This document shows, piece after piece, positions 1 through 9,435 of a DNA stretch of 64,000 nt. Location: positions 2,790,001-2,854,000 of the forward strand of contig CAVSZG010000001.1 in assembly GCA_963732405.1 (NCBI GenBank). Reading direction: 5' to 3'. This DNA is from JAUIAI01 sp963732405 (GTDB lineage: Bacteria > Pseudomonadota > Gammaproteobacteria > Burkholderiales > Burkholderiaceae_E). The notes beneath the pieces were generated by a model. That model was not told where the DNA came from, ran no database searches, and saw only the letters and a program-made list of their open reading frames with translations. A program made the position numbers and the translations under genes. Within the stretch, counting starts at the first letter, position 1. Every line of letters begins with the position of its first letter.

Positions 1-427
1 AGTTACCTTCTCCGTGCTCTTTGGTGCCCATTGATATCTCCGGTTGGAGACGCTGGATTCAGCGTCATCCGTGCAGTGAGCAAGTATTGTGCCCACGGTT
101 GACGGAGCCTGGCGACGACTCCGAACTCGTGTCGGCATGGGCCAGAGACCGATCAGCCCGCACCTGTCCATCGTCCAGTGCTACCGACTGCAAGAGGGCG
201 TGGCAACGATGATAGCTGCATCAATCGCGCATCGACTCGGAATGCATTGATCTGCGCGCCGACACTCTGGTGGATGCCAGCACGCTGGCGCATGTGCGCG
301 TGGCTGCTCAACAAGGCAGAGACTCTTCGAGTCGGATTCAAACGAGCCTCTCAGGCGATGCTGTCCTTCCGTGTACCAGACAATTTTGTATAACTTGGGT
401 TCAATCAAAGACAGCAGGAGAATAACA
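1..427. other. Left-edge region without a recognisable gene
   Basis: No reading frame here has a convincing start, ribosome binding site or family resemblance. A short frame open from the window edge ends at a TGA at 32-34 with the tail VTFSVLFGAH, which could be the 3' end of a plus-strand gene lying outside the window, but ten residues are too few to decide. The last part should hold the promoter of the cupin gene at 428; an AGGAG at 416-420 is its ribosome binding site. Confidence 0.4.
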
Positions 428-823
428 ATGGAAATGCGACGAGTGATTTGGATGGTGATTCTCATCGGCGGTTTTGGTGCGAGTGTCTACGCTGCCAAGC
501 CAGAGAAAACCCAGGGTATCGAGGACAAGCCTCTGGAACTGCACGCTTTGGCGGCCCAAATCCCAGCGATGGCTGGTTATGAGCTACGCACTCGTCGAGT
601 AACTATCGCCGCTGGCGGAACCATCGCCGAGCATTCCCATGCCGACCGACCGGGCGTAGTCTATGTGCTGGCGGGGTCGATAAGAGAGCACCAAGGCGAC
701 GTCGTGCGAGTTCTAAATCCAGGAGATACATTCAGCGAGAAGTTGGAGACGGTGCATTGGTTGGAAAACGTCACGGACAAGCCGTGTGTTCTTCTTGCTG
801 TGGATCTGGTTGCCAGGAAATAG
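428..823 (+). CDS. Secreted cupin-domain protein
   Basis: 131-residue protein with a signal peptide (basic start MEMRR, hydrophobic stretch about residues 7-22 ending ASVYAA) followed by one small cupin barrel. The first cupin motif is visible as GGTIAEHSHADRPGVVYVL, with histidines that normally bind a metal, and the second as PGDTFSEKLETVHWLEN. The ATG at 428 is chosen because AGGAG lies eight bases upstream; an upstream GTG at 371 has no such site and would hide the signal peptide. Cupins of this type are periplasmic and of unknown substrate. No operon partner is visible. Confidence 0.8.
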   Translation: MEMRRVIWMVILIGGFGASVYAAKPEKTQGIEDKPLELHALAAQIPAMAGYELRTRRVTIAAGGTIAEHSHADRPGVVYVLAGSIREHQGDVVRVLNPGDTFSEKLETVHWLENVTDKPCVLLAVDLVARK

Positions 824-1238
824 TCGAGGGTTTCCGGCGCAAGGGGCATCGCATTATTTGGTGAATCCCATTGACATTCCTATCGGCCATCGCCACCGGG
901 AGCACGAGTCGAAGCGACCTGGTACTTGATCAGGTTGACGAGTTTCCCGGAGCGTCGACCAAGAAACTCGTCTGAACCCGATGATCAATTTCCGCTGGGC
1001 AGGGTTCAGGTCCGCTTCGCGAAAGTTGAAGGGTGTGATCCTGATCTTCGATAGTCTCTGGCATGTCCACAGGAGATCGACGAGGCGTTCCGGGTCGGCC
1101 TAAACCACCAAAGAGGGCTCGGCGACATCGTTCACCGACGAAGCGTTTTGCGCTTTGTGTATCGCGTCGTGCTTCGTCTGCATTGCTCGAAGGACGGCCT
1201 CGGTTCAACAGTCTGGTAACTCGTCCGGCGCATCAATC
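824..1238. other. Intergenic region, nothing recognised
   Basis: Lies between the plus-strand cupin gene and the 3' end of the minus-strand catalase gene. The short open frames on both strands have no family resemblance and no ribosome binding site. No strong hairpin with a T-run was seen. Confidence 0.4.
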
Positions 1239-2744
1239 TCAGGACTTGACTGCGCGGGCGATTCGCTCGCCCGTTTCGCCGTCAATCTTGCGCCAATATG
1301 CAAGGGCCCGTGCCATGACGGGCCCCGAGACTCCCTTCTTCAGATGGCCGGCGACATTGGCAACCAGACGCTCACGCGCTGCTGCATCCATCACCTCGCG
1401 CACCAGTGTGCCGGCCTGTACGAAGTCGTCATCATCGGCATGGGTGGTATACGCCGCATGCATGAATTGCCCATCGGTCTGCCAGACAGCATCCTGGGGG
1501 AACCGATCGCCATTGGCTTGCGGGCCGCCCTTGGAATTCGGTGCGTAGACGGGGTCAGATACCGCGTCGATCCGCATCGCGCCATCCTTGCTGTAGCTGT
1601 GGACGGGCACAATGGGGCGATTGACTGGAATCTGCTTGTAATTTACTCCCATGCGCGCACGGTGTGCATCGGCATAGGCGAACAGCCGACCCAACAGCAT
1701 CTTGTCCGGGCTCGGCCCGATGCCAGGGACAAGATTATTGGGCTCGAACGCGGCCTGCTCGATCTCGCTGTGATAGTCGGTCGGGTTGCGGGTCAGCGTG
1801 TGCCGACCCACCTCGATCAGGGGATAGTCGGCATGCGGCCAGACCTTGGTCAGGTCGAATGGGTTGAAACGATAATCCTTCGCCTCGTCAAAAGGCATGA
1901 CCTGCACAAATAGCGTCCAACTTGGATGGTCGCCCCGAGCGATGGCTTCATACAGATCGCGCACATGGTAGTCGCCATCCTCGCCGGCCAGACGATCGGC
2001 GTCCTGCTGGGCCAGATAGTCGATCCCCTGATCGGTCTTGAAATGGTACTTGACCCAGAACCGCTCATGCGCCGCATTCACCCACATATACGTGTGACTG
2101 GAATAACCGTTCATTTGGCGCCAGTTCTTCGGTATGCCACGGTCACCCATCAACCAGGTCACCTGATGTGCCGATTCGGGCGACAGAGACCAGAAATCCC
2201 ACTGCATATCGTGATCGCGCAGATTGGTATCGGCTCGGCGCTTCTGGGACCGGATGAAATGCTGGAATTTCATTGGATCACGGATGAAAAACACGGGCGT
2301 ATTGTTACCGACCATGTCGTAGTTGCCTTCAGTCGTGTAGAACTTGATCGAAAAGCCACGTGGGTCACGCCAGGTATCGGGACTGCCGCGCTCGCCGGCC
2401 ACTGTTGAGAATCGCTGCAAGGTATCGGTCTTCACCCCGGGCTGGAATACGGCGGCACGGGTATATCGGCTCACATCCTGCGTCACCTTGAAGTGGCCGA
2501 AAGCGCCACCGCCCTTCGCATGGGGCTGACGCTCCGCAATCCGCTCACGGTTGAAATTAGCCATCTGCTCGATCAGGTAATGATCGTGCAGAAGGATGGG
2601 TCCGTCCGAACCAACGGTTAGCGAATATTCATCGCTGGCGACGGGAATCCCCGCATCGGTTGTGGTGGCTGGTCGCTGGTCGCCATCAGCCGTCGGACGG
2701 CCGCCTACGTTCGCCTGGTTTGATTTGCTCACATTGGATCCCAT
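1239..2744 (-). CDS. Monofunctional haem catalase
   Basis: 501-residue catalase of the small-subunit type (about 480-510 residues), which splits hydrogen peroxide into water and oxygen. The catalytic His75 sits in PHAKGGGAFGHF, the distal Asn147 in VGNNTPVFFIRDP, and the proximal haem-ligand Tyr357 in RLFAYADAHR, all at the positions usual for the family. The ATG at 2744 is chosen because it leaves a normal N-terminal arm; a longer frame reaches 2870 but only adds unconserved sequence. There is no signal peptide, so it is cytoplasmic. It stands alone, with a promoter expected between 2745 and 2923. Confidence 0.95.
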   Translation of the reverse strand: MGSNVSKSNQANVGGRPTADGDQRPATTTDAGIPVASDEYSLTVGSDGPILLHDHYLIEQMANFNRERIAERQPHAKGGGAFGHFKVTQDVSRYTRAAVFQPGVKTDTLQRFSTVAGERGSPDTWRDPRGFSIKFYTTEGNYDMVGNNTPVFFIRDPMKFQHFIRSQKRRADTNLRDHDMQWDFWSLSPESAHQVTWLMGDRGIPKNWRQMNGYSSHTYMWVNAAHERFWVKYHFKTDQGIDYLAQQDADRLAGEDGDYHVRDLYEAIARGDHPSWTLFVQVMPFDEAKDYRFNPFDLTKVWPHADYPLIEVGRHTLTRNPTDYHSEIEQAAFEPNNLVPGIGPSPDKMLLGRLFAYADAHRARMGVNYKQIPVNRPIVPVHSYSKDGAMRIDAVSDPVYAPNSKGGPQANGDRFPQDAVWQTDGQFMHAAYTTHADDDDFVQAGTLVREVMDAAARERLVANVAGHLKKGVSGPVMARALAYWRKIDGETGERIARAVKS

Positions 2745-2923
2745 GATGATCTGTCGGACCCATGCGACCAGCAACGACTGTGCCCGTCGCCAATGCCTTT
2801 CTCCCGGAACTGCAAGCTGGGCACGAGTATTGCCCAGACAAGCCGGTCGAGACCCTGCATTGACCGACACCCAGGCTGAGCCCCAGGGTACAGCGACCCG
2901 AACAATCTGAAAATGGACTACCC

Positions 2924-3670
2924 ATGAAACCGAACATATTGCTGATGACTACTCTCCTCGCGGTCGGACTGGCCGGCTGCGGCGGCGACGATGTAGAGGA
3001 CGCAATCAGTCTGAACAATCCACAGGTCCGCCTCGCCCATATCTCGCCCATCGCACCGTCAGTCACCCTGTCGCGCAATTCCCTCGCCATCCCGGAAACC
3101 TCGAGCGTCGCTTTTCCGATTGTCACGGACTACGTCGACGTGGATTCTGGTGGGGCGGACTGGGACGTGTCGGTCGCACCCGGGGGCCCGTCGGTTGGTA
3201 CGGTCCAGTTCGATGCACAGCGCGGACACCGGTACACCGTGGTCGCACTTGCCGATTCAACCACCACCAATAGTCTGGTGGCCATCAACGATCCCACCAA
3301 TCCCAATCTGTTGAGCGACGATGCCCGTCTGCGGCTGTTTAACGGCTCGTTCAACGTTCCCGCATTGGATGGATACCTGACCGAGGGGGGCCAGGACATC
3401 GCGCCAGTGGTACCGCAGATGCCCAATGTCGAGTTCAAGCAGACAGCACCAGCCAATGGAACCGACTCGCTGTCCCAACGCAGCGGCACCTATTTCCTGA
3501 CCCTGACGGCAGCCGGCAGCAAGAACGTGTTGTTCAGCAGTCAACTCAATCTGTCAGACAATACCGATGTGATCGTCATGACCGTACCCGACCTGACGGA
3601 TCCGACGCGGATCCGGGTCTTACTCAAGATAGAGGGAATGCCTGGCGCGACCGAACTGGCGCCACTCTGA
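2924..3670 (+). CDS. DUF4397-domain lipoprotein
   Basis: 248-residue lipoprotein: the first 18 residues form a signal peptide ending in the lipobox LAGC with Cys19 as the acylation site, followed by GGDD. The rest is a beta-rich region with the DUF4397 signature, starting VRLAHISPIAPSV and continuing with YTVVALAD and LRLFNGSFNVP. DUF4397 proteins are exported Ig-like proteins of unknown function. The acidic residues after the Cys make either inner- or outer-membrane retention possible. Single gene, not obviously linked to the catalase transcribed in the opposite direction. Confidence 0.85.
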   Translation: MKPNILLMTTLLAVGLAGCGGDDVEDAISLNNPQVRLAHISPIAPSVTLSRNSLAIPETSSVAFPIVTDYVDVDSGGADWDVSVAPGGPSVGTVQFDAQRGHRYTVVALADSTTTNSLVAINDPTNPNLLSDDARLRLFNGSFNVPALDGYLTEGGQDIAPVVPQMPNVEFKQTAPANGTDSLSQRSGTYFLTLTAAGSKNVLFSSQLNLSDNTDVIVMTVPDLTDPTRIRVLLKIEGMPGATELAPL

Positions 3671-3978
3671 TCGGACATCGGTCGAGCGAATCGTCGGTGC
3701 CCATTGATACGGGCGCCGAGCCGTCAAGGAGTTATCCATGGGCACACCCGGCGCAGCCAGGCCTCACCCGTTCTCGCCTGACAATCGGGACGAGAGGATT
3801 GCCTCGACCGGTCAGGAATGACCTGTGACGTTGTTGACATCAGACGCATCGACCACGACAGAAAGCGCTCGAAGCAACCTGCCTGTTCGAGTGGCGGTTT
3901 GGTCTGAATCAGGCTCCGAGGCCTGTTTCGCGTAGTCGGATTCTCGATTGAACACATAACCCTTACCGTGAGAATCTG
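3671..3978. other. Intergenic region upstream of the kaiC-like gene
   Basis: No gene seen. A minus-strand frame runs across it but enters the kaiC-like gene and resembles nothing known. The region should contain the promoter of the kaiC-histidine kinase operon; no clear promoter boxes could be assigned by eye. Confidence 0.4.
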
Positions 3979-5424
3979 ATGGGTTTGGGAGATATCAAAA
4001 CAAGTGTCAGCGGCCTGGACGATGTCCTCGCGGGCGGGCTTACGGCGCATCGTGTCTACCTGATCGAAGGAATGCCAGGTTCTGGCAAGACCACCTTGTC
4101 GATTCAGTTTCTGATGGCTGGCGCGAGGCTCGGCGAGCGGGTGCTGTATGTCACCTTGTCTGAAAGCAAGGAAGAGATCCATGATGTGGCGGCCTCGCAC
4201 GGATGGTCCCTGGATGGTGTAGATATTCACGAATTGACAAATGGGCAGGAGAATCTGGAGCCCGATGCACAATACTCCGTGTTTCACCCCTCCGAGGTCG
4301 AACTAAGTCATACAACCCGTCAGATCCTCGGTGACATCGAACGAGTGCAGCCAGCTCGCGTGGTTTTCGATTCCTTGTCGGAATTGCGCCTGCTCGCCGG
4401 CAGTCCCTTGCGATTTCGCCGACAGATTCTCGCTCTGAAGCAGTTCTTCGCCGGACGTCAATGCACAGTTTTACTGCTCGACGATCTGACGACCGGAACA
4501 CACGATCTGCACGTTCAGAGCCTGGCCCACGGCTGTGTGCTGCTTGAACAATTCGTTCCAGACTATGGCACCTTGCGGCGCAGACTGCGGATTCTCAAAT
4601 ACCGTGGGCACACCTTTCGAGGTGGCTACCATGATTACATCATTCGGCGTGGCGGTATTACGGTGTTCCCCCGACTCGTCGCCCATGAGCATCGACAGGA
4701 TTCGACTCGGACGACCTTGTCTTGCGGCGTGGATGCGCTGGACGCACTGCTGGGAGGTGGCCTGGACAGCGGCAGTAGTACGCTCATCACTGGTGCTGCC
4801 GGCACTGGAAAATCAACCATTTCCGCTTTGTTCGCCCAGTCGATTGCGCAACAAGGTGGGAATGCGATTCTGTTCATTTTTGACGAGAGCCCGCAGTCGA
4901 TGGTCGGGCGGATGAGCTCCCTGGGCGTGGACATGTCCGCGCACCTGGCGGCGGGGCGAATCCGATTGCGCCCGGTCGACCCGGCTGAGTTGTCGCCAGG
5001 CGAATTGATTCACGAGATTCGCCGGGCGGTTGATCAGGAAGGGTGTTCGGTCGTGGTCATCGACAGTCTGAACGGGTATCTGCATGCGATGCCGAGCGAG
5101 CGATTTCTGGTTGTTCAGTTGCACGAACTTCTCACCTTCCTCGGCCAACGCGGCGTGGTGACCTTGCTGGTCAATGCGCAGATCGGGTTGATGGGCCCGA
5201 CACAGTCGACCGTCGATGCCAGCTACCTGGCCGATGCAGTACTGTTGACGCGTTATGTGAGGGAGGAAGGGCGGGTCAGACTGGCGTTGTCCGTGCTGAA
5301 AAAACGCAGTGGCTCGCACGAGCGATCGATCCGGCCTTTGTTGTTCGAGCCGGGCCGGATTGCGGTGGGCGAGCCGATGCTCAACTACCGCGGCGTGCTC
5401 TCTGACAGTGCGCCGCAGAGCTGA
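3979..5424 (+). CDS. KaiC-like double RecA-fold ATPase
   Basis: 481 residues with two KaiC/RecA-type ATPase domains in tandem. The first Walker A is GMPGSGKTT at 31-39, followed by LSESKEEI around 60-67, the place of the KaiC catalytic glutamates; the second Walker A is GAAGTGKST near 272-280. Each domain ends with a Walker B-like hydrophobic strand and Asp (VVFDSL, VVVIDSL). Cyanobacterial KaiC keeps time with KaiA and KaiB, but neither is present here. In other bacteria such proteins act as ATP-driven signalling partners. The gene ends two bases before a hybrid histidine kinase, so the pair is almost certainly one operon and one signalling unit. Confidence 0.9.
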   Translation: MGLGDIKTSVSGLDDVLAGGLTAHRVYLIEGMPGSGKTTLSIQFLMAGARLGERVLYVTLSESKEEIHDVAASHGWSLDGVDIHELTNGQENLEPDAQYSVFHPSEVELSHTTRQILGDIERVQPARVVFDSLSELRLLAGSPLRFRRQILALKQFFAGRQCTVLLLDDLTTGTHDLHVQSLAHGCVLLEQFVPDYGTLRRRLRILKYRGHTFRGGYHDYIIRRGGITVFPRLVAHEHRQDSTRTTLSCGVDALDALLGGGLDSGSSTLITGAAGTGKSTISALFAQSIAQQGGNAILFIFDESPQSMVGRMSSLGVDMSAHLAAGRIRLRPVDPAELSPGELIHEIRRAVDQEGCSVVVIDSLNGYLHAMPSERFLVVQLHELLTFLGQRGVVTLLVNAQIGLMGPTQSTVDASYLADAVLLTRYVREEGRVRLALSVLKKRSGSHERSIRPLLFEPGRIAVGEPMLNYRGVLSDSAPQS

Positions 5425-5426
5425 CC

Positions 5427-7184
5427 ATGTCAAGCGTCGGGCTATCAGTCGAGGCAGAGCGCGCGAATCATGAGCATCGGCTGCTCATTCTGGCCCCCTT
5501 TGGTCGCGACGCCAGGCTTGTCTCATCGGTCCTGGGGGGCGCAGGAATCGATTGTACGATCCTTGCGGATCTGCCTGAACTGGTTGTGGCAATTCGCCAG
5601 GGCGCCGCCGCGGCCGTGATTGCCGAAGAAGCGCTCAGGGCTGATACGAGCAGTTTGCTCGAATTGATCGACCATCAGGCCCCCTGGTCCGATCTGCCGA
5701 TCCTGCTGCTGACCGGCGGTCGACCGCACCGTATGGGCCATGATCGTCGGTTCGATTTGCTGGGCAATGTTGTATTGCTTGATCGTCCTATCCGAATCGC
5801 GACCCTCATCAGTGCCGCAACGAATGCCATACGCGCCCGTGCCCGACAATATGAAACCCGCTCGCATCTGCGGGCGTTGCAGGATGCCGATCAGCGCAAG
5901 GACGTCTTTCTGGCCACACTGGCGCATGAGTTACGCAACCCGCTCGCCCCGATTCGCAACGCAGTGGAGCTGCTGGCTTTGTCCAGTCGGCTCGACCACA
6001 CGCTGGCTCGATCGGTTGCCATGATCGGACGCCAGGCCGCGCTGTTGGAGCGCCTGGTCGATGACCTGCTCGAGATCAGTCGGATCACGCGTGGTGTCAT
6101 TGAGATCCGGCGCGAGCCTATTGCACTGGCGACGGTGATCGAGTCGGCGATCGATAGTGTTCGCCCGCTGATTGACCTGGGTCAACATCGGTTCGAGCTC
6201 GAATTACCTGTCCACGCCGTCCATTTCAACGGAGACCCAGTGCGTCTGGCCCAGGTATTTGCCAATCTGCTCACCAATGCAGTCAAGTACACTGAGCCCG
6301 GCGGCACGATTGCCTTGCGCTCTACCGTCAATCGGAAGCACATCATTGTTCGGGTCATCGATTCGGGAATCGGGATTGATGCAGCCGACCTGACCCGCAT
6401 ATTCGATATGTTCGCGCAAGCGGCGCCATTGAGCCGTCGTGCTCAGGGCGGTCTGGGAGTCGGACTCACCTTGGTCAGATCACTGGTGCAGTTGCATGGT
6501 GGCACCATCACGGCGACCAGTCCCGGACATGGTCGAGGTAGCGAATTCACCGTGACATTGCCGATTGATCCGCTTATCGAACCAGTTTCGTCTCGTGCGG
6601 CTGGCGAATCTGGCTCCGTTCCTGCACCGGCAGCTCATTTGGGTGCGTCAGGCGGCGATTCCCCACGAAGCCCGATGGATGACAGTCATCTCGTTGCGCG
6701 GCGGGATGGCAAGCCCTTGCGCATTGTCGTAGTCGACGACAATGTCGATGCCGCCCTCAGCCTGGCTGAATTACTCGAGCAACTGGGCGAGCAGACGGAA
6801 GTGGCCCACGACGGCGCGCAGGCGTTGGCCAGCGTTGAGGCGTCTCTCCCTGACCTGATGTTCATCGACATCGGCATGCCCGAAATGGACGGATACGAGC
6901 TCGCGCGACGAATGCGTTCAGGTCAGCTTTCTGGTGATCGGGCTTCCGGGATACAAGATCGCGATGCATCCGCGGCTCGTCCGCCGATGACATGCGTACC
7001 GGTGCTGGTCGCACTGACAGGCTGGGGTCAGCATAGAGACCGAATCGCCGCCATGAAAGCCGGGTTCGATCATCATCTGGTCAAGCCTGCAAGCCTGGCT
7101 GATCTAAAGCACGTGATCGACATGGTGGCCGGGACCATACCGCGTCGCCACGCGGCCGCTGTGGCGAATGTCCGGACCGGCTAA
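5427..7184 (+). CDS. Hybrid sensor histidine kinase/response regulator
   Basis: 585-residue cytoplasmic kinase with no membrane segment. Residues about 18-130 form a receiver-like domain (HRLLILAPFGRD, LPILLLTGG) that seems to lack the phospho-acceptor Asp. A HisKA domain follows with His167 in LATLAHELRNPLAP, then a HATPase domain with N box (FANLLTNAVKYTEPGG), DSGIGI and a GVGLTLVRSL G box, and finally a canonical receiver domain with Asp481 in MFIDIGMPEMDGYE and the Lys in HHLVKPAS. It is translated right after the KaiC-like ATPase, which is the likely input. The output target is not evident; no DNA-binding response regulator is adjacent. Confidence 0.92.
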   Translation: MSSVGLSVEAERANHEHRLLILAPFGRDARLVSSVLGGAGIDCTILADLPELVVAIRQGAAAAVIAEEALRADTSSLLELIDHQAPWSDLPILLLTGGRPHRMGHDRRFDLLGNVVLLDRPIRIATLISAATNAIRARARQYETRSHLRALQDADQRKDVFLATLAHELRNPLAPIRNAVELLALSSRLDHTLARSVAMIGRQAALLERLVDDLLEISRITRGVIEIRREPIALATVIESAIDSVRPLIDLGQHRFELELPVHAVHFNGDPVRLAQVFANLLTNAVKYTEPGGTIALRSTVNRKHIIVRVIDSGIGIDAADLTRIFDMFAQAAPLSRRAQGGLGVGLTLVRSLVQLHGGTITATSPGHGRGSEFTVTLPIDPLIEPVSSRAAGESGSVPAPAAHLGASGGDSPRSPMDDSHLVARRDGKPLRIVVVDDNVDAALSLAELLEQLGEQTEVAHDGAQALASVEASLPDLMFIDIGMPEMDGYELARRMRSGQLSGDRASGIQDRDASAARPPMTCVPVLVALTGWGQHRDRIAAMKAGFDHHLVKPASLADLKHVIDMVAGTIPRRHAAAVANVRTG

Positions 7185-7366
7185 TCACAGCGTCATGAAG
7201 ACGATGATCGTACGGTGCTGTCCGGAAGCTGATCGGCCTGATCTGCCAGTTGTCCAGGGTAATCGAGCAGATCGGCTGCCCGACGGCATGCCGCAAAGCC
7301 GTCGTCGGAAGCGGCTCGTTTATGCTGCCAGCGAGCGGTCGATTGCCGTGCTACTGAATTCAGCGC

Positions 7367-7407
7367 AGAAGCGGGTCGACCGTCCATTGCCCGGTCGACC
7401 CGCTTCT
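7367..7407. terminator. Perfect 15-bp inverted repeat between convergent genes
   Basis: AGAAGCGGGTCGACC (7367-7381) pairs perfectly with GGTCGACCCGCTTCT (7393-7407) across an 11-base loop. It lies between the ends of the plus-strand kinase gene and the minus-strand BON gene, where a bidirectional terminator is expected. It lacks a T-run on either side, so it may instead depend on Rho or protect mRNA ends. Confidence 0.6.
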
Positions 7408-7481
7408 TCCGACTGACCGATTCCAGCATTCAACTGGCGCTCTGGGTTGAACGCCGTCTGGTCGGCCATCGGTTGAACCGG

Positions 7482-7880
7482 TCAGCCGCCCTGGCGCACG
7501 ATGATCGAATTATTCACTCGTTTGACGCCTTCGGTGTCGCGCGCAATCTCGCCGGCACGTCGCTTTTCCGTCTCACTCTTGGCAAAACCGCTCAATTGAA
7601 CGGTTCCGCGCAGCGTTTCGACGCTGATCGCCGTTGCTGCCACCTCGGGGTCCTTGGCGAAAGCAGCCTTGACGGCGCCCGTGATCGACGTATCCGATGC
7701 ATAAGACTCGGCGCCCTGTTGACCGCGCACGATTGCGCAGCCGCTGGATACCGCACCCACCAGCAATGCGCCCGTCAACATCAAGATGAAGCTTCCTGCG
7801 CGAGACGACCGCTTCAAGCCAGTTTGTCGCCCTTGGGCGGCCTGCTCTGCTACATCGACCACATCACTACCTGGATTCAT
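7482..7880 (-). CDS. BON-domain lipoprotein
   Basis: 132-residue protein. An unusual polar N-terminal stretch of about 28 residues precedes the hydrophobic segment FILMLTGALLVGAV and a lipobox-like VSSGC (Cys48). The C-terminal half is a single BON domain (ITGAVKAAFAKDPEVAA, GTVQLSGFAKSETEKRRA, VKRVNNSIIV), a fold that binds phospholipid or other envelope ligands in OsmY and DolP-like proteins. ATG 7880 is preceded by GGAG at a good distance. Likely envelope-anchored and part of the local set of small stress-type proteins. The DUF1328 gene lies upstream on the same strand, 158 bases away. Confidence 0.85.
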   Translation of the reverse strand: MNPGSDVVDVAEQAAQGRQTGLKRSSRAGSFILMLTGALLVGAVSSGCAIVRGQQGAESYASDTSITGAVKAAFAKDPEVAATAISVETLRGTVQLSGFAKSETEKRRAGEIARDTEGVKRVNNSIIVRQGG

Positions 7881-8038
7881 CGTTATTCTCCGATCAATGA
7901 AAAGACGAGTGCACTCTCGCACCTGGAACCAAGTGCGCTGGATAGGTCGAGCAAACACCGTGCCCGCCATTCCGGAACATCATTTCCGCCCGGGCCGACA
8001 ACCATGGAGTGGCTGTCATCAAGACTGTGCCTGGATAA

Positions 8039-8206
8039 CTACTTGAAGGAACGTCCTCGGCCCATGACGAAGAATACTACGGCCAGAATGATGCCGATGA
8101 TGAACAATATCCAGGCAATATTCATTGACAAGCCGGCGATTCCACCTGCACCGAAGATCATCGCGACAATACCAATGACGAGAAAAACCGCAGCCCAATA
8201 GAACAT
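8039..8206 (-). CDS. DUF1328 small membrane protein (YtjA family)
   Basis: 55-residue protein read directly from the sequence: it starts MFYWAAVFLVIGIVAMIFGA and ends VMGRGRSFK. Two hydrophobic segments (about 4-24 and 29-47) flank a GIAGLS turn, the exact layout and length of the DUF1328/YtjA family of inner-membrane proteins of unknown function. The start is fixed by a perfect AGGAGG at 8216-8221. Such genes are commonly linked to general or osmotic stress genes, which fits the BON and CsbD neighbours. Confidence 0.9.
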   Translation of the reverse strand: MFYWAAVFLVIGIVAMIFGAGGIAGLSMNIAWILFIIGIILAVVFFVMGRGRSFK

Positions 8207-8432
8207 GATTAACAACCTCCTGAATTATGGGTCCTTGCCGACCCGTGATAGTTGAGAATCCGTGGCAATTTTCAGGCCCGTCGTGCGTTTGACTGCAATG
8301 CCCAGGAGGCGTTCAGGCCACGATCCTCCCTGCGCAGGCAATCAACATCGGTATAGGCTCCATCTGATGGACAGCAGGAACGCCAATTGCCAGTCGACGT
8401 TCACTGGCTGTCGTGCGGCGACACCAGGAGCC

Positions 8433-9308
8433 ATGGATGAGTGTGCACAGCACCCGCCGATGATTGACGATTCAGGGGGCGACCGCTTGACTGTGTTGGT
8501 CCATCTATCTGACCTGCATATGGGCGCGGAAATTCCCGCCGTGGTCGACGCGCTTGTCGATCGGGTCAATTCAATCAATCCGGATGCCGTTCTGGTCAGT
8601 GGCGACCTTACCCAACGGGCACGCGCGAAGCAGTTCCGTGCCGCCAAGGCATTGCTCTCGAGGCTGGAGGCGCCGACTCACGTCGTACCGGGGAATCACG
8701 ACATTCCATTGCTCAATCCCTTGGCGCGAGCATTCTGGCCGTTTCGACGATATGAGCAGGAGTTTTTGCGAAGTTGGGTCGACGCCGTACAGGTCCGCAA
8801 CGTCCGGATTCTGCGGCTGAATTCGGTAAGGCCAGAACGCCACGCACGAGGTCGTGTCACCAGTCTGCAGCGTCGTGCAGCACTTCTGATGATGAGTGAT
8901 GTGCCAGACGACCATCTGCTACTGGTTCTTCTGCATCATCCACCGGTGGTGAAGCAGGCTGAAGCCACGGTCGCCAGCCTGATCAATGGTGATCAAATCA
9001 TGAATGAATGGTGTGATGCCCGCGTCCATCTCGTTCTGAGTGGGCATATCCACGAACAGTTTCTCTTGCCATGTCGATCGGCCGGCAAACACGTCACATG
9101 GGTTCTCAATGCCGGTACTGCGACGTCAAGTCGATTGCGCCGGGGATATCCGAACTCGTTCAACACAATCAGAATTCGGACTGACGAAACCCTGACGGAT
9201 TCACGCAACGTCGACATTGAACGCTACGACTATCGGCCCGATGACAATTGCTTTGCACTGGCGTCGCAGCGTCAGATCCGAGCCGATAGTCTGATAAGGG
9301 AGCGGTGA
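8433..9308 (+). CDS. Calcineurin-like metallophosphoesterase
   Basis: 291-residue phosphoesterase carrying the five metal-binding motifs of the family in order: SDLHMG, VSGDLTQRA, VPGNHDIP, LLHHPP and LSGHIHEQ. It would use a two-metal centre to hydrolyse a phosphate ester; the substrate (cyclic nucleotide, phospholipid or other) cannot be read from sequence. The start is uncertain: ATG 8433 has AGGAG only two bases upstream, and ATG 8460 is an alternative just before the conserved fold. No signal peptide. Its end lies one base from the 3' end of the convergent CsbD gene. Confidence 0.9.
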   Translation: MDECAQHPPMIDDSGGDRLTVLVHLSDLHMGAEIPAVVDALVDRVNSINPDAVLVSGDLTQRARAKQFRAAKALLSRLEAPTHVVPGNHDIPLLNPLARAFWPFRRYEQEFLRSWVDAVQVRNVRILRLNSVRPERHARGRVTSLQRRAALLMMSDVPDDHLLLVLLHHPPVVKQAEATVASLINGDQIMNEWCDARVHLVLSGHIHEQFLLPCRSAGKHVTWVLNAGTATSSRLRRGYPNSFNTIRIRTDETLTDSRNVDIERYDYRPDDNCFALASQRQIRADSLIRER

Positions 9309-9309
9309 A

Positions 9310-9435
9310 TCAGACCCTGTCGCGAGTTCCCCATTCGTCGACTTCACGCTCTGCCTCTTCCTGGGAAATTCCGTACTGCTCTTTTACCTTGCCTTTGAGT
9401 TGATCCCGGTTGCCTTCAATCTGATTCCAGTTCAT
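9310..9435 (-). CDS. CsbD-like stress protein, short form
   Basis: 41-residue protein beginning MNWNQIEGNRDQLKGKVKEQ, the signature N-terminus of CsbD/YjbJ general-stress proteins, followed by a short acidic tail. Typical family members are 60-70 residues, so this one keeps only the core motif. AGAGG lies upstream of the ATG at 9435. Function of the family is unknown; expression in Gram-positive relatives is under general stress control. Confidence 0.8.
   Translation of the reverse strand: MNWNQIEGNRDQLKGKVKEQYGISQEEAEREVDEWGTRDRV

Noticed and set aside
7473..8201. 242-residue plus-strand frame over BON and DUF1328 genes
   Set aside because: The minus strand carries two small genes with good ribosome binding sites and family motifs.
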